A DNA stretch of 55,804 bases from Streptomyces sp. MspMP-M5 (GCF_000373585.1 NZ_KB891903.1:1-55804); one strand, 5' to 3'. Positions 23,693 through 32,813 are shown, numbered from the stretch's first letter. Numbers and translations: made by a program. The notes: generated by a model from the letters alone, not told the origin.

Positions 23693-24247
23693 ATGGACAC
23701 GCCTCCGCCCCAGACCGAGCCCACCGAGCCCACCGCCGCGGACATCGCCGCCTTCAAGGAGCAGCTCGGCCGCCCGCCGCGCGGCCTGCGCACCATCGCG
23801 CACCGCTGCCCCTGCGGACAGCCGGACGTCGTCGAGACCGCTCCGCGCCTGGAGGACGGCACGCCCTTCCCCACGCTCTACTACCTGACCTGCCCGCGCG
23901 CCGCCTCCGCGATCGGCACGCTGGAGGCCAACGGCGTGATGAAGGAGATGACCGAGCGACTGGCGAACGACCCGGAGCTGGCCGCCGCCTACCGAGCGGC
24001 CCACGAGGACTACATCCGCCGGCGGGACGCCATCGAGGTGCTGCAGGGCTTCCCGAGCGCCGGCGGCATGCCCGACCGGGTCAAGTGCCTGCATGTGCTC
24101 GTCGGCCACTCGCTGGCCGCCGGCCCGGGCGTCAACCCGCTCGGCGACGAGGCGCTCGCGATGCTGCCGGAGTGGTGGCGCAAGGGCCCGTGCGTGACCC
24201 CGTGCGCCGAGGACGCCGGCCGGAGTGACGAAGGAGAGTCCGAGTGA
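23693..24247 (+). CDS. DUF501 family protein
   Basis: 184 residues. The conserved DUF501 core is visible: RCPCGQPDVVETAPRLEDG, PFPTLYYLTCPRAASAIGTL, and the late LHVLVGHSLAAGPGVNPLGD with a Cys-containing end (GPCVTPC). No reaction is established for this actinobacterial family, which is regularly found between divIC and ppx, as here. The Cys and His pattern suggests a metal site. Its stop overlaps the ppx start (GTGA), so the two are co-translated. Confidence 0.9.
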   Translation: MDTPPPQTEPTEPTAADIAAFKEQLGRPPRGLRTIAHRCPCGQPDVVETAPRLEDGTPFPTLYYLTCPRAASAIGTLEANGVMKEMTERLANDPELAAAYRAAHEDYIRRRDAIEVLQGFPSAGGMPDRVKCLHVLVGHSLAAGPGVNPLGDEALAMLPEWWRKGPCVTPCAEDAGRSDEGESE

Positions 24248-25206
24248 AGCGTGTCGCCGCCGTCGACTGCGGTACGAACTCCATCCGCCTGCTGGTCGCG
24301 GACGTCACGCTGCCCGACAGCGCCTCCGGCGCGGGTTCGACCGGCGAGCTGAAGGAGCTGGACCGCCGGATGCAGATCGTCCGGCTGGGCCAGGGCGTGG
24401 ACCGCACCGGGCGGCTGGCGCCCGAGGCGCTGGAGCGCACCTTCGCGGCCTGCCGGGAGTACGCCGCGGTGATCAAGGGCCTGGGCGCGGAGCACGTCCG
24501 CTTCGTGGCCACCTCGGCCTCCCGGGACGCGGAGAACCGCGCCGACTTCGTCCGCGGTGTGGTGGACATCCTGGGCGTCGAGCCCGAGGTGATCACCGGC
24601 GACCAGGAGGCGGAGTTCTCCTTCACCGGCGCCACCAAGGAGCTGACCGGCCACCCGCACATCGAACTCCCCTACCTCGTCGTGGACATCGGCGGCGGCT
24701 CCACGGAGTTCGTGCTCGGCGGTGAGACGGTCCGGGCGGCCCGTTCCGTCGACGTCGGCTGCGTCCGGATGACGGAGCGCCACCTCGCGCACGGCGACCT
24801 CGCCGACCCGCCCACAGCCGGCCAGATCGCCGCCATGAAGGCCGACATCGCCGCGGCCCTGGACCGCGCCGAGGAGACCGTCCCGCTGACCGAGGCCGCC
24901 ACCCTCGTCGGCCTGGCCGGCTCGGTCACCACCGTCGCCGCCATTGCGCAGGGCCTGGACCACTACGACTCCGCAGCCATCCACCACTCGCGGATCTCCC
25001 GGGCCGAGGTCCGCGGGATCACCGAGCGGCTGCTGGCCTCCACCCACGCCGAGCGGGCCGCGATCCCGGTCATCCACCCCGGCCGGGTCGACGTCATTGC
25101 CGCCGGCGCCCTCGTCCTGCTGTCGATCATGGAGCGGGTCGACGCCGAGGAGGTCGTGGTCAGCGAACACGACATTCTGGACGGAATCGCCTGGAGCCTC
25201 GCCTGA
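24244..25206 (+). CDS. ppx: Exopolyphosphatase, Ppx/GppA family
   Basis: 320 residues from GTG 24244, four-base overlap with the DUF501 gene. The actin-like ATPase-fold motifs of Ppx/GppA are clear: phosphate-1 VAAVDCGTNSIRLLVADV, the FVATSASRDAENRADFV segment, and phosphate-2 VVDIGGGSTEFVLGGE. It should hydrolyse terminal phosphate from polyphosphate or act on pppGpp. At 320 residues it is the short form, without the HD-like C-terminal domain of the E. coli enzymes. A terminator follows 40 bases after the stop. Confidence 0.93.
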   Translation: MKRVAAVDCGTNSIRLLVADVTLPDSASGAGSTGELKELDRRMQIVRLGQGVDRTGRLAPEALERTFAACREYAAVIKGLGAEHVRFVATSASRDAENRADFVRGVVDILGVEPEVITGDQEAEFSFTGATKELTGHPHIELPYLVVDIGGGSTEFVLGGETVRAARSVDVGCVRMTERHLAHGDLADPPTAGQIAAMKADIAAALDRAEETVPLTEAATLVGLAGSVTTVAAIAQGLDHYDSAAIHHSRISRAEVRGITERLLASTHAERAAIPVIHPGRVDVIAAGALVLLSIMERVDAEEVVVSEHDILDGIAWSLA

Positions 25207-25246
25207 CGGCAAGCCTCGTGCGCCACTCGGGACGGTGCCGCAACCG

Positions 25247-25272
25247 CCGCTCAAAACGGGCTTTTTGAGCGG
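25247..25272 (+). terminator. Terminator of the divIC-ppx operon
   Basis: CCGCTCAAAA 25247-25256 pairs perfectly with TTTTGAGCGG 25263-25272 around a short loop, 41 bases after the ppx stop. Confidence 0.75.
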
Positions 25273-25329
25273 GCGCGGCGCCGTCCGAGCGGGTTTCGGG
25301 GGCGCCGGAGGGGCCGCCGGAAAAAAGGT

Positions 25330-25347
25330 TCGTGAAATCCTTCACAT
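25330..25347. promoter_or_regulatory. Rex-type (redox) operator upstream of ndh
   Basis: GTGAA-ATCC-TTCAC (25332-25345) matches the core of the Rex operator, TTGTGAAnnnnTTCACAA. Rex is the NADH/NAD+-sensing repressor of Streptomyces, and type II NADH dehydrogenase is a known target. The site lies about 320 bases before the ndh start, implying a long leader. Confidence 0.8.
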
Positions 25348-25635
25348 GAAAAACCCGCCTCCCGGGCGAACTAAGGGGCCGACCGACCCTCATTCGAAGG
25401 TCCTAGGACTCATCTGCCCGGGGTTTGCGGGGTCTACGGTGGGTTTCCGCTGTGTGACGAGAGTGTCCGCGCGGGGTGCGGTACGGCGGCTCATGAGCGG
25501 ACAAGCCCTGATCAACAGGGGTCTTCAACGTGTCGCGTTATACCGTGGTTCCCGGAACGCGCTATGGCGTCGGTCACGGAGCCGGCGGAGTGTAGCAGAT
25601 GCCTTCGTCATTCTTGTGAAGGGGCTCACGAGCAA

Positions 25636-25650
25636 CCCCCCATGTGGGGG
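25636..25650 (+). promoter_or_regulatory. Hairpin near the ndh ribosome site
   Basis: CCCCCC-ATGT-GGGGG (25636-25650) can fold in the mRNA. The right arm and the following TGG are the only G-rich, ribosome-site-like sequence before ATG 25666, so the fold could limit translation. The rest of the 460-base leader (25273-25665) holds the Rex site and no gene I can support. Confidence 0.4.
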
Positions 25651-25665
25651 TGGATACTCGATTGC

Positions 25666-27054
25666 ATGAGCACCACGGAGCGTCCCAGGATCCTCGTTGT
25701 AGGCGGTGGGTACGTAGGCCTGTACGCGGCACGCCGCATCCTGAAGAAGATGCGGTACGGCGAGGCGACCGTCACGGTCGTCGACCCGCGCTCGTACATG
25801 ACGTACCAGCCCTTCCTCCCTGAAGCTGCGGCCGGCAGCATCTCCCCCCGTCATGTTGTGGTCCCGCTGCGGCGCGTGCTGCCCAAGGCGGAGGTCCTCA
25901 CCGGCCGGGTGACCACCATCGACCAGGACCGGAAGGTCGCCACGGTCGCCCCGCTGGTGGGCGACGCGTACGAGCTGCCCTTCGACTACCTGGTCGTCGC
26001 CATGGGCGCGGTCTCCCGCACCTTCCCGATCCCCGGCCTGGCCGAGAACGGCATCGGCATGAAGGGCATCGAGGAGGCCATCGGCCTGCGCAACCACGTC
26101 CTGGAGCAGCTGGACAAGGCCGACTCCACGACCGACGAGGAGGTCCGCCGCAAGGCGCTGACCTTCGTCTTCATCGGCGGCGGCTTCGCCGGTGCGGAGA
26201 CCGTCGGCGAGGTCGAGGACATGGCCCGCGACGCCGCGAAGTACTACAAGAATGTCAAGCGCGAGGACATGCGCTTCCTGCTGGTCGACGTCGCGGACAA
26301 GATCCTTCCCGAGGTCGGTCCCAAGCTCGGTGCCTACGGCAAGGAGCACCTGGAGTCCCGCGGCGTCGAGGTCTACCTCAAGACCGGCATGAAGTCCTGC
26401 GTGGACGGTCACGTCGTCCTCGACAACGGCCTCGAGGTGCTCTCCAACACCATCGTGTGGACCGCCGGCGTCAAGCCGAACCCGGCGCTGTCCCGCTTCG
26501 GCCTGCCGCTGGGCCCGCGCGGTCACATCGACGCCGAGCCCACCCTCCAGGTCAAGGGCACCGACTACATCTGGGCGGCCGGCGACAACGCCCAGGTCCC
26601 CGACATGGTCGGCCGCCGGAACGGCAACGAGAACGCCTGGTGCCCGCCGAACGCGCAGCACGCGCTGCGGCAGGCCAAGGTCCTCGGCGACAACGTGGTC
26701 TCCGGTATGCGGGGCTTCCCGCAGAAGGAGTACAGCCACGCCAACAAGGGTGCGGTCGCCGGTCTCGGCCTGCACAAGGGCGTCGCGATGATCGTCATGG
26801 GCAAGATGAAGATCAAGCTCAAGGGCCGTCTCGCCTGGTACATGCACCGCGCGTACCACGGCATGGCGATGCCGACGTTCAACCGCAAGATCCGGGTCTT
26901 CGCCGACTGGACGCTGGCCACCTTCCTCAAGCGCGAGGTGGTCTCGCTCGGCGCCATGGAGAACCCCCGCGAGGAGTTCTACGAGGCCGCCAAGCCCGCG
27001 CCCGCCCCGGCCGCCGCGGCCGACGGGGGCAAGCCGAAGGCCAAGGCTTCCTGA
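25666..27054 (+). CDS. ndh: Type II NADH dehydrogenase
   Basis: 462 residues from ATG 25666 (MSTTERPRILVVGGGYVGLY). A membrane-peripheral flavoprotein that oxidises NADH and reduces menaquinone without pumping protons. Two dinucleotide-binding folds are visible: the FAD motif VVGGGYVGLYAARRIL near the start and the NADH motif FIGGGFAGAETVGEVEDMA at about residue 168. The quinone-pocket AQxAxxQ-type motif appears as CPPNAQHALRQAKVLGDNV. The C-terminal amphipathic region (LKGRLAWYMHRAYHGMAMPT) serves membrane attachment. The tail is Ala/Pro/Lys-rich. It stands alone with its own Rex-type operator and terminator, so it is probably induced when NADH accumulates. Confidence 0.95.
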   Translation: MSTTERPRILVVGGGYVGLYAARRILKKMRYGEATVTVVDPRSYMTYQPFLPEAAAGSISPRHVVVPLRRVLPKAEVLTGRVTTIDQDRKVATVAPLVGDAYELPFDYLVVAMGAVSRTFPIPGLAENGIGMKGIEEAIGLRNHVLEQLDKADSTTDEEVRRKALTFVFIGGGFAGAETVGEVEDMARDAAKYYKNVKREDMRFLLVDVADKILPEVGPKLGAYGKEHLESRGVEVYLKTGMKSCVDGHVVLDNGLEVLSNTIVWTAGVKPNPALSRFGLPLGPRGHIDAEPTLQVKGTDYIWAAGDNAQVPDMVGRRNGNENAWCPPNAQHALRQAKVLGDNVVSGMRGFPQKEYSHANKGAVAGLGLHKGVAMIVMGKMKIKLKGRLAWYMHRAYHGMAMPTFNRKIRVFADWTLATFLKREVVSLGAMENPREEFYEAAKPAPAPAAAADGGKPKAKAS

Positions 27055-27080
27055 GTCACCGGTCGGGTACTCCGACCAGC

Positions 27081-27120
27081 CCGAAGGGCGTCCGCCATCC
27101 GTGGGGCGGGCGCCCTTCGG
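27081..27120 (+). terminator. Terminator after ndh
   Basis: A 16-bp stem with one mismatch, 27081-27096 (CCGAAGGGCGTCCGCC) with 27105-27120, and an 8-base loop, 27 bases after the stop. Confidence 0.8.
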
Positions 27121-27255
27121 CGTGCCCGGGGTGTGGCCGAAACCCGGTGCCATGTTGTTCTCTTGCAGACGAACGGGACTATCCACGCACCGACTTGGCG
27201 TTTAGGTGGTGGGTGAAACTTCTTTACCCGACTCGTCATGACGGAGGTGTGCGAC

Positions 27256-28584
27256 ATGGCCGGTGCCGCTGGACGGCTCACCAAGCTCGCCGAGGAGGTG
27301 CTGGGGGTCCCGCTCCCGGTGCGGATCCGCGCTTGGGACCGCAGTGAGTCCGGCCCCCCGGGGGCCCCTGTGCTCGTCATCCGCAACCGCCGCGCGCTGC
27401 GCCGACTCCTGTTCAAACCAGGCGAGTTGGGCCTGGCCCGGGCCTGGGTGGCCGGCGACATCGACGTGGACGGCGACCTCTACGCGGCACTGGACCTGCT
27501 CGCCGACCTGATCTGGGAGCGCGGCGACGCCGCCCCGAAGGCGTCGCGCATCGCCGCGCTGCGCTCCCTGGCCCGCCCCGAGATCCGGACCGCCGCCAAG
27601 GAACTGCTGTCCCTGGCCGGCCTTCCCGTCCCGCCCGCGCCGCCCGCCGAGGAGGCCCGCCCGCGCCGCGGGGCGCTGCACTCCCTGCTCCGCGACCGGC
27701 AGGCGATCAGCCATCACTACGACGTCGGCAACGACTTCTACGAGCTGGTGCTCGGCCCGTCCATGGTCTACTCCTGCGCCTACTGGCGGCCCGACGAGGA
27801 GGCGCCCGGTGGCGTCGCCACCCTGGAGGACGCCCAGCGCGCCAAGCTCGACCTGATCTGCCGCAAGCTCGGCCTGGGGGAGGGGCAGCGGCTGCTGGAC
27901 GTGGGCTGCGGCTGGGGTTCGATGGTGCTGCACGCGGCCCGCGAGTACGGCGTCCGGGCGGTCGGCATCACCCTCTCCGAGGAGCAGGCCACCTACGCCC
28001 GCAAGCGGATCGCCGACGCCGGACTCGCCGACCGGATCGAGATCCGGGTGCAGGACTACCGCGAGATCACCGACGGGCCGTTCGATGCGATCTCCTCGAT
28101 CGGGATGGCCGAGCACGTCGGCCGGGCCCGGTACGCGGAGTACGCGGGCCTGCTGCACGGCCTGCTGAAGCCCGGCGGGCGGCTGCTGAACCACCAGATC
28201 GCCCGGCGGCCGCTGGCCGACGAGGACGCCTACCACGTCGACGAGTTCATCGACCGCTATGTCTTCCCCGACGGCGAGCTGGCGCCGGTGGGGCGGACGG
28301 TCGGCCAGCTGGAGGAGGCCGGCTTCGAGGTGCGGGACGTGGAGGCGATCCGGGAGCACTACGCGCTGACGCTGCGTCAGTGGGTGGCCAACCTGGAGGC
28401 CCACTGGGCCGAGGCGGTGCGGCTCACGTCCCCGGGCCGGGCCCGGATCTGGCGGCTCTACATGGCCGCCTCGGCGCTGTCGTTCGAGCGCAACCGCATA
28501 GGAGTCAACCAGGTGCTGGCGGTCCGCACGCCGGACTCCGGCGCCTCCGGGCTGCCGCTGCGGGCTCGCGACTGGCGGGGCTGA
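27256..28584 (+). CDS. cfa: Cyclopropane-fatty-acyl-phospholipid synthase
   Basis: 442 residues. ATG 27256 is preferred because GGAGG lies eight bases upstream; ATG 27238 would add six residues. The enzyme uses SAM to methylenate unsaturated acyl chains of membrane lipids. Seen: a lipid-binding N-terminal domain, the HYDVGNDFYELVLGPSMVYSC signature, SAM motif I LLDVGCGWGSMVLHAAREYG, and the late SSIGMAEHVG and LRQWVANLEAHW blocks. The length is somewhat above the usual 380-420. It ends at a perfect terminator shared with the convergent ABC exporter. Confidence 0.94.
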   Translation: MAGAAGRLTKLAEEVLGVPLPVRIRAWDRSESGPPGAPVLVIRNRRALRRLLFKPGELGLARAWVAGDIDVDGDLYAALDLLADLIWERGDAAPKASRIAALRSLARPEIRTAAKELLSLAGLPVPPAPPAEEARPRRGALHSLLRDRQAISHHYDVGNDFYELVLGPSMVYSCAYWRPDEEAPGGVATLEDAQRAKLDLICRKLGLGEGQRLLDVGCGWGSMVLHAAREYGVRAVGITLSEEQATYARKRIADAGLADRIEIRVQDYREITDGPFDAISSIGMAEHVGRARYAEYAGLLHGLLKPGGRLLNHQIARRPLADEDAYHVDEFIDRYVFPDGELAPVGRTVGQLEEAGFEVRDVEAIREHYALTLRQWVANLEAHWAEAVRLTSPGRARIWRLYMAASALSFERNRIGVNQVLAVRTPDSGASGLPLRARDWRG

Positions 28585-28590
28585 GCACGG

Positions 28591-28638
28591 CCGAGGGCCC
28601 CGGTCCGAGGCGCGGCTGCGCGGGACCGGGGCCCTCGG
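28591..28638. terminator. Bidirectional terminator between cfa and ABC exporter
   Basis: A perfect 16-bp stem, 28591-28606 with 28623-28638, with a 16-base GC-rich loop, lies between convergent genes. Confidence 0.85.
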
Positions 28639-28678
28639 GCCGTCCGGGGCCGCCGCCTGGCGACGGCCCCGGTGCGGG

Positions 28679-31216
28679 CTACTCCGCCTTGATGGCCTGG
28701 AGCATGTTGAGCTTCGCCGCGCGGCGCGCCGGCCACAGCGCGGCCAGCACGCCCACCAGCGCGGCCAGGGCGAGGAAGATGCCCATCCGGCCCCAGGGCA
28801 GCACCAGTTCGTACGTCGGCAGCTGGCCCGTGCCCTTGATCAGCTCACCGGTCGCCCAGCCGAAGAAGACTCCCAGGCCGATGCCCAGCACCCCGCCGAA
28901 GAGCGAGATCACCAGCGACTCCAGCCGCACCATCCGCTTGATGCCCCGGCGGTCCAGGCCGATGGCACGCAGCATGCCGATCTCCTGGGAGCGCTCGAAG
29001 ACCGACATCGCCAGGGTGTTGACGACACCGAGCACCGCGACGATCACCGCCATGGCCAGCAGGCCGTAGAGCATGTTCAGCATCAGGGTGATCGTCTTGG
29101 AGATGGAGTCGGAGACGTCCTTCTTGTCCGCGACGGCGATGGCAGGGTTCTCGCCGAGCGCCTTGACCAGGGAGTCCTTGGCCTCGGGGGTGGCGCCGTG
29201 CGCCGTCTTCACCATCACCTGCATGTCGGTGGCGTGCTTCTGGTGCGGGGCGAGCGTGCCGTTGTCGAGGATGATGCCCCGGATCACCTCGTTGCCCTCG
29301 TAGATCCCGCCGATGGTCAGCGTGCCCTTCTTGCCGTCCTCGAAGGTCACCGGGAGACGGGAGCCGGTGTGCCAGCCCTTCTCCTTGGCGAGGGAGCCGT
29401 CCACCACGGCGCGGTCGCCGCCGAGCGTGCCGAGGGCGCCCTCGGTGAAGTCGAGCCGGGTGAGCTTGCCGAAGTCCTTGCCGTTGACGCCGGTGAGGTA
29501 CTCGATGTCGGAGCCGACGCGGGACGGGGAGTTGCGCAGCGGGCTGGACGCGGTGACCCCGTCCGCGGACGCGAGCTTCTTCGCCACGTCCGGGGAGAGC
29601 GGGGACCGGCTCGCCATGGAGACCACGTAGTCGGCCTTGAGGGAGGAGGTGGCCATCTTGTCGACGGCCTGCTGGACGCTGCCCGCGACCACCGTCATAC
29701 CGGTGATCAGCAGCAGTCCGATCGTCAGCGCCGAGGCCGTGGCGGCCGTCCGGCGCGGGTTGCGGACCGCGTTCTGCCGGGCCAGTGCGCCGGAGATCCC
29801 GAAGAGCCGCAGCGCCGGGGCGGCCAGTGCGATCAGCGGGCGGGACAGCAGCGGCGTCAGGACGAGCACGCCGGTCACCAGCAGAGCCGTGCCGAGGCCC
29901 ATGGTGGCCTTGCCGTCGGACATGCCGGTGGCGACCAGCACCGCGGCCGTGCCGGCACCGGCGAGGAGCGCGCCGATGGTGTTGCGGACCACCAGGGACT
30001 TGGTGGTGGCGGTGGCGTGCACGCTGTTCATCGCGGCGACCGGCGGGATCTTCGCGGCCCGGCGACCGGGCAGCCAGGCGGCCAGGACCGTGACGACGAC
30101 GCCGACCAGCAGGGATATCAGGATCGTGGACGGCGAGACCACCAGCGGACCGTCGGGCATCTTGCCGCCGGTGACGCCCAACAGGGCGCGCAGCCCGGCG
30201 CCGATGCCGATACCGGCCAGCAGGCCCGTCACCCCGGCCACCGTGCCGACCACCAGTGCCTCGGCCAGTACTGAGCGGGTGACCTGGCGGCGGCTGGCGC
30301 CGACCGCGCGCAGCAGGGCCAGCTCCTTGGTGCGCTGGGCGACCAGCATGGTGAAGGTGTTGGCGATGATGAACACGCCGACGAAGAGGGCGACACCGGC
30401 GAAGGCCAGCAGGGCGTTCTTCATGCCGTCCATGCTCTGGGCGATGAACTTGGCCTGCTCGTCGGCGAGTTCACGACCCGTGGTGGCCTCGGCGCCCTTG
30501 GGCAGCACCTTCTCCACCGCGTCCTTCAGCGCCGTCTGGGAGGTGCCCGGCGCGGCCTTGACGTCGATCTCGCTGAACTCGCCGGGCGTCGCGAACAGCT
30601 TCTGGGCGGTGGCGGTGTCGAACAGTGCGAGGCTGCCGCCGGCGCCGACCCGGCCGTCGTCGGTGGTGAAGACGCCGGTGAGCTTCTGCTCCCGGACCGG
30701 GCCGTCGACGGATATCCGGACGGTGTCACCGACCTTGTAGCCGCCGCGGTCGGCGGTGCGGGCGTCCAGGGCGAACTCGTGCGGGCCCTTGGGGGCGGTG
30801 CCGGCGCGCATCGGGTAGCGGGCGTCGGTGCCGTCGGGGCCGGGGAAGTAGTTGGCGCCGCTGGTCGAGAAGCCGTCGCCGATCAGCTTGCCGTGCTTGT
30901 CGGCGACGGCGGTGAAGCCGGAGACGCTGCCGGTGGCGGAGGCGGCGCCGGGCAGATGGGCGGCCTTGTCCAGCAGCTTCTGGTCGAGCGCGGAGCGGGC
31001 GCCGGGGGCGCCGTCGGCGCGGTCGGTGCCGCCCCGCTGGATGGCCACGTCGACGTTGTCGAAGCCCTTGCGGGAGCTGGCCTGGAGGGCGTCGGAAATG
31101 GTGGAGGTGAAGACCAGGGTGCCGGAGACGAAGGCCACGCCGAGCATCACGGCGAGCACGGTCATCAGCAGCCGGGCCTTGTGCGCGAGCACATTGCGCA
31201 AGGCGGTACGGAACAT
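28679..31216 (-). CDS. ABC transporter permease, FtsX/MacB type
   Basis: 845 residues with the duplicated DUF214 layout. An N-terminal membrane helix (about 15-40, LLMTVLAVMLGVAFVSGTLVF) precedes an extracytoplasmic domain to about 260. Helices with the FtsX core ERTKELALLRAVGASRRQVTRSVL-type region follow, then a second helix (AVRNPRRTAATASALTIGLLL), a second external domain, and a final helical set with RSQEIGMLRAIGLDRRGIKRMV. This is a mechanotransmission-type permease for export or lipoprotein/peptide efflux; the substrate is unknown. The ATPase gene lies 82 bases upstream in the same operon. Confidence 0.92.
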   Translation of the reverse strand: MFRTALRNVLAHKARLLMTVLAVMLGVAFVSGTLVFTSTISDALQASSRKGFDNVDVAIQRGGTDRADGAPGARSALDQKLLDKAAHLPGAASATGSVSGFTAVADKHGKLIGDGFSTSGANYFPGPDGTDARYPMRAGTAPKGPHEFALDARTADRGGYKVGDTVRISVDGPVREQKLTGVFTTDDGRVGAGGSLALFDTATAQKLFATPGEFSEIDVKAAPGTSQTALKDAVEKVLPKGAEATTGRELADEQAKFIAQSMDGMKNALLAFAGVALFVGVFIIANTFTMLVAQRTKELALLRAVGASRRQVTRSVLAEALVVGTVAGVTGLLAGIGIGAGLRALLGVTGGKMPDGPLVVSPSTILISLLVGVVVTVLAAWLPGRRAAKIPPVAAMNSVHATATTKSLVVRNTIGALLAGAGTAAVLVATGMSDGKATMGLGTALLVTGVLVLTPLLSRPLIALAAPALRLFGISGALARQNAVRNPRRTAATASALTIGLLLITGMTVVAGSVQQAVDKMATSSLKADYVVSMASRSPLSPDVAKKLASADGVTASSPLRNSPSRVGSDIEYLTGVNGKDFGKLTRLDFTEGALGTLGGDRAVVDGSLAKEKGWHTGSRLPVTFEDGKKGTLTIGGIYEGNEVIRGIILDNGTLAPHQKHATDMQVMVKTAHGATPEAKDSLVKALGENPAIAVADKKDVSDSISKTITLMLNMLYGLLAMAVIVAVLGVVNTLAMSVFERSQEIGMLRAIGLDRRGIKRMVRLESLVISLFGGVLGIGLGVFFGWATGELIKGTGQLPTYELVLPWGRMGIFLALAALVGVLAALWPARRAAKLNMLQAIKAE

Positions 31217-31298
31217 GGGTGGGTCAGTCCTGGAGGAGTGGTCCGGGGCCCGGGGGTCCGGGGATCCGGGGGCCGGGTGGGGAGGTGGCTGCTGACGG

Positions 31299-32111
31299 TC
31301 AGCTGATGCGGCCCTTGGCGTCGAAGCTGGGGGTCTGGGGGCGCCCCCCAGGAAAACGCCGCATTCGCTCCAGCACCATGTCGGCCGTGGGGTCGGGCAT
31401 GTCGTCGACGATCCGGCCGTCGGCGAGGAATATGACGCGGTCCGCGTACGACGCCGCGACCGGGTCGTGGGTCACCATCACCACCGTCTGGCCCAGCTCG
31501 CGCACGGAGTTGCGCAGGAAGCCCAGGACCTCGGCGCCGGAGCGGGAGTCGAGGTTGCCGGTGGGCTCGTCGGCGAAGATGATCTCGGGCCGGGAGGCCA
31601 GGGCGCGGGCCACCGCGACGCGCTGCTGCTGACCGCCGGAGAGCTGGCTCGGGCGGTGCTTGAGCCGGCCGGACAGGCCGACGGTCTCCACCACCTGCTC
31701 CAGCCAGGCGCGGTCCGGCTTACGGCCGGCGATGTCCATGGGAAGGGTGATGTTCTCCAGCGCGGTGAGCGTCGGGAGGAGGTTGAACGCCTGGAAGATG
31801 AAGCCGATCTTGTCGCGCCGGAGCTGGGTGAGCTTCTTGTCCTTCAGCCCGGTCAGCTCGATGTCGCCGAGCCGCGCGGAGCCGCCGGAGATGGCGTCCA
31901 GGCCGGCCATGCAGTGCATCAGCGTGGACTTGCCGGACCCGGAGGGGCCCATGATCGCGGTGAACTGGGCCTGGCGGAAGTCGACGGAGACCGCGTCCAG
32001 GGCGACCACCTGGGTCTCGCCGGTCCCGTAGACCTTGGTGAGGTCCGTGGCGCGGGCGGCCACCGCGGTGCTGTGGCCGGCGACGGTGACGCCGGAGTGG
32101 GTGGTGGTCAC
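31299..32111 (-). CDS. ABC transporter ATP-binding protein, LolD/MacB type
   Basis: 270 residues from GTG 32111, with AGGAG about ten bases upstream; the open frame reaches further but without a site. Walker A GPSGSGKST 55-63, Q-loop FIFQAFNLLP, signature LSGGQQQR 157-164, Walker B IIFADEP 177-183, and the switch His in MVTHD. The sequence is typical of ATPases paired with FtsX-type permeases. It is first in the operon, and an exact inverted repeat at 32254-32290 lies in the promoter region. Confidence 0.93.
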   Translation of the reverse strand: MTTTHSGVTVAGHSTAVAARATDLTKVYGTGETQVVALDAVSVDFRQAQFTAIMGPSGSGKSTLMHCMAGLDAISGGSARLGDIELTGLKDKKLTQLRRDKIGFIFQAFNLLPTLTALENITLPMDIAGRKPDRAWLEQVVETVGLSGRLKHRPSQLSGGQQQRVAVARALASRPEIIFADEPTGNLDSRSGAEVLGFLRNSVRELGQTVVMVTHDPVAASYADRVIFLADGRIVDDMPDPTADMVLERMRRFPGGRPQTPSFDAKGRIS

Positions 32112-32253
32112 GGGAAGGGTTCTCCTGTCGGACGAGGAACGGGCCGCCTCGGCCGCCGGCTCGGCGACCGCGAGGGGCGGTGGAACATCGGTTTCCATCG
32201 TCGGGCAGCGCACCGTCACGGACGTCAACCCGTGTGACCGTCCTCGGACCACC

Positions 32254-32290
32254 CCCAGGGATTAGCCCTCCCCCCTCCCTCATCCCTGGG
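32254..32290. promoter_or_regulatory. CCCAGGGAT inverted repeat upstream of the ABC operon
   Basis: CCCAGGGAT 32254-32262 and ATCCCTGGG 32282-32290 are exact complements 19 bases apart, about 140-180 bases before the ABC ATPase start. A response-regulator-type site is possible. The flanking 32112-32595 has no other gene I can support. Confidence 0.4.
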
Positions 32291-32552
32291 TATGACGGCG
32301 TCCCTGAGGCCGACGCGGCTGCCGGAAGGGCCGGGCGGGCGCCTGCGGAGGCGCCGGGAAGGGCGCGGCGGGGCCGTCGCGGAGGCGTCGAGTTTTCGTC
32401 AATTCAGGGTCGAATTCCGTCCCCGCGGACACCGGCGAACATGGGCTCCAGGCATGTGCCGGGGGCCCTGGCAGCCGCTGATGCCCCCTCAGTTGCCAAT
32501 AAAATAAGACAACCTCGAGATGAGCGGCCGATCTGCTACGTGCCCTGCGGGC

Positions 32553-32558
32553 TACGCT
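32553..32558 (+). promoter_or_regulatory. Possible bldA -10 element TACGCT
   Basis: TACGCT lies 38 bases before the mature tRNA 5' end. No convincing -35 is seen, though a marked AT-rich patch (about 32490-32515) lies upstream. A short leader would need processing. Confidence 0.4.
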
Positions 32559-32595
32559 CGTGCTGCCTTCTAGGAGGCGGCATGGGGGACCCCAA

Positions 32596-32677
32596 GCCCG
32601 GATGGTGGAATGCAGACACGGCGAGCTTAAACCTCGCTGGCCTTCGGGCCGTGCCGGTTCAAGTCCGGCTCCGGGCA
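32596..32677 (+). tRNA. bldA: tRNA-Leu(UAA), bldA
   Basis: A class II tRNA. The acceptor stem is GCCCGGA 32596-32602 with TCCGGGC 32670-32676, discriminator A 32677. The anticodon stem GCGAG 32621-32625 pairs with CTCGC 32633-32637 around the loop CTTAAAC, giving anticodon TAA at 32628-32630. A long variable arm (TGGCCTTCGGGCC) and a T arm with GGTTCAAGTCC follow. CCA is not encoded. This reads UUA, the rarest codon of Streptomyces, and is the developmental tRNA bldA, whose abundance rises late and gates TTA-containing regulators of aerial growth and antibiotics. I found no in-frame TTA in the genes called in this window. Confidence 0.95.
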
Positions 32678-32756
32678 CTTCCCGCGGGCAGCGGGACAAG
32701 GACCCGTAAGTGACTGAATATTGAACATCCTTGTCGAGGCGCTTGTCGAGCCCGAC

Positions 32757-32794
32757 GAGGAGGGGCCGCCGGGAAAACCCGGCGGCCCCTCCTC
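32757..32794. terminator. Terminator between bldA and the wall-glycopolymer operon
   Basis: A perfect 17-bp stem, 32757-32773 with 32778-32794, with an AAAA loop, lies 80 bases after the tRNA and 20 bases before the stop of the convergent glycosyltransferase. Confidence 0.9.
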
Positions 32795-32813
32795 TGTATT
32801 GCGCGGTGCCGGC

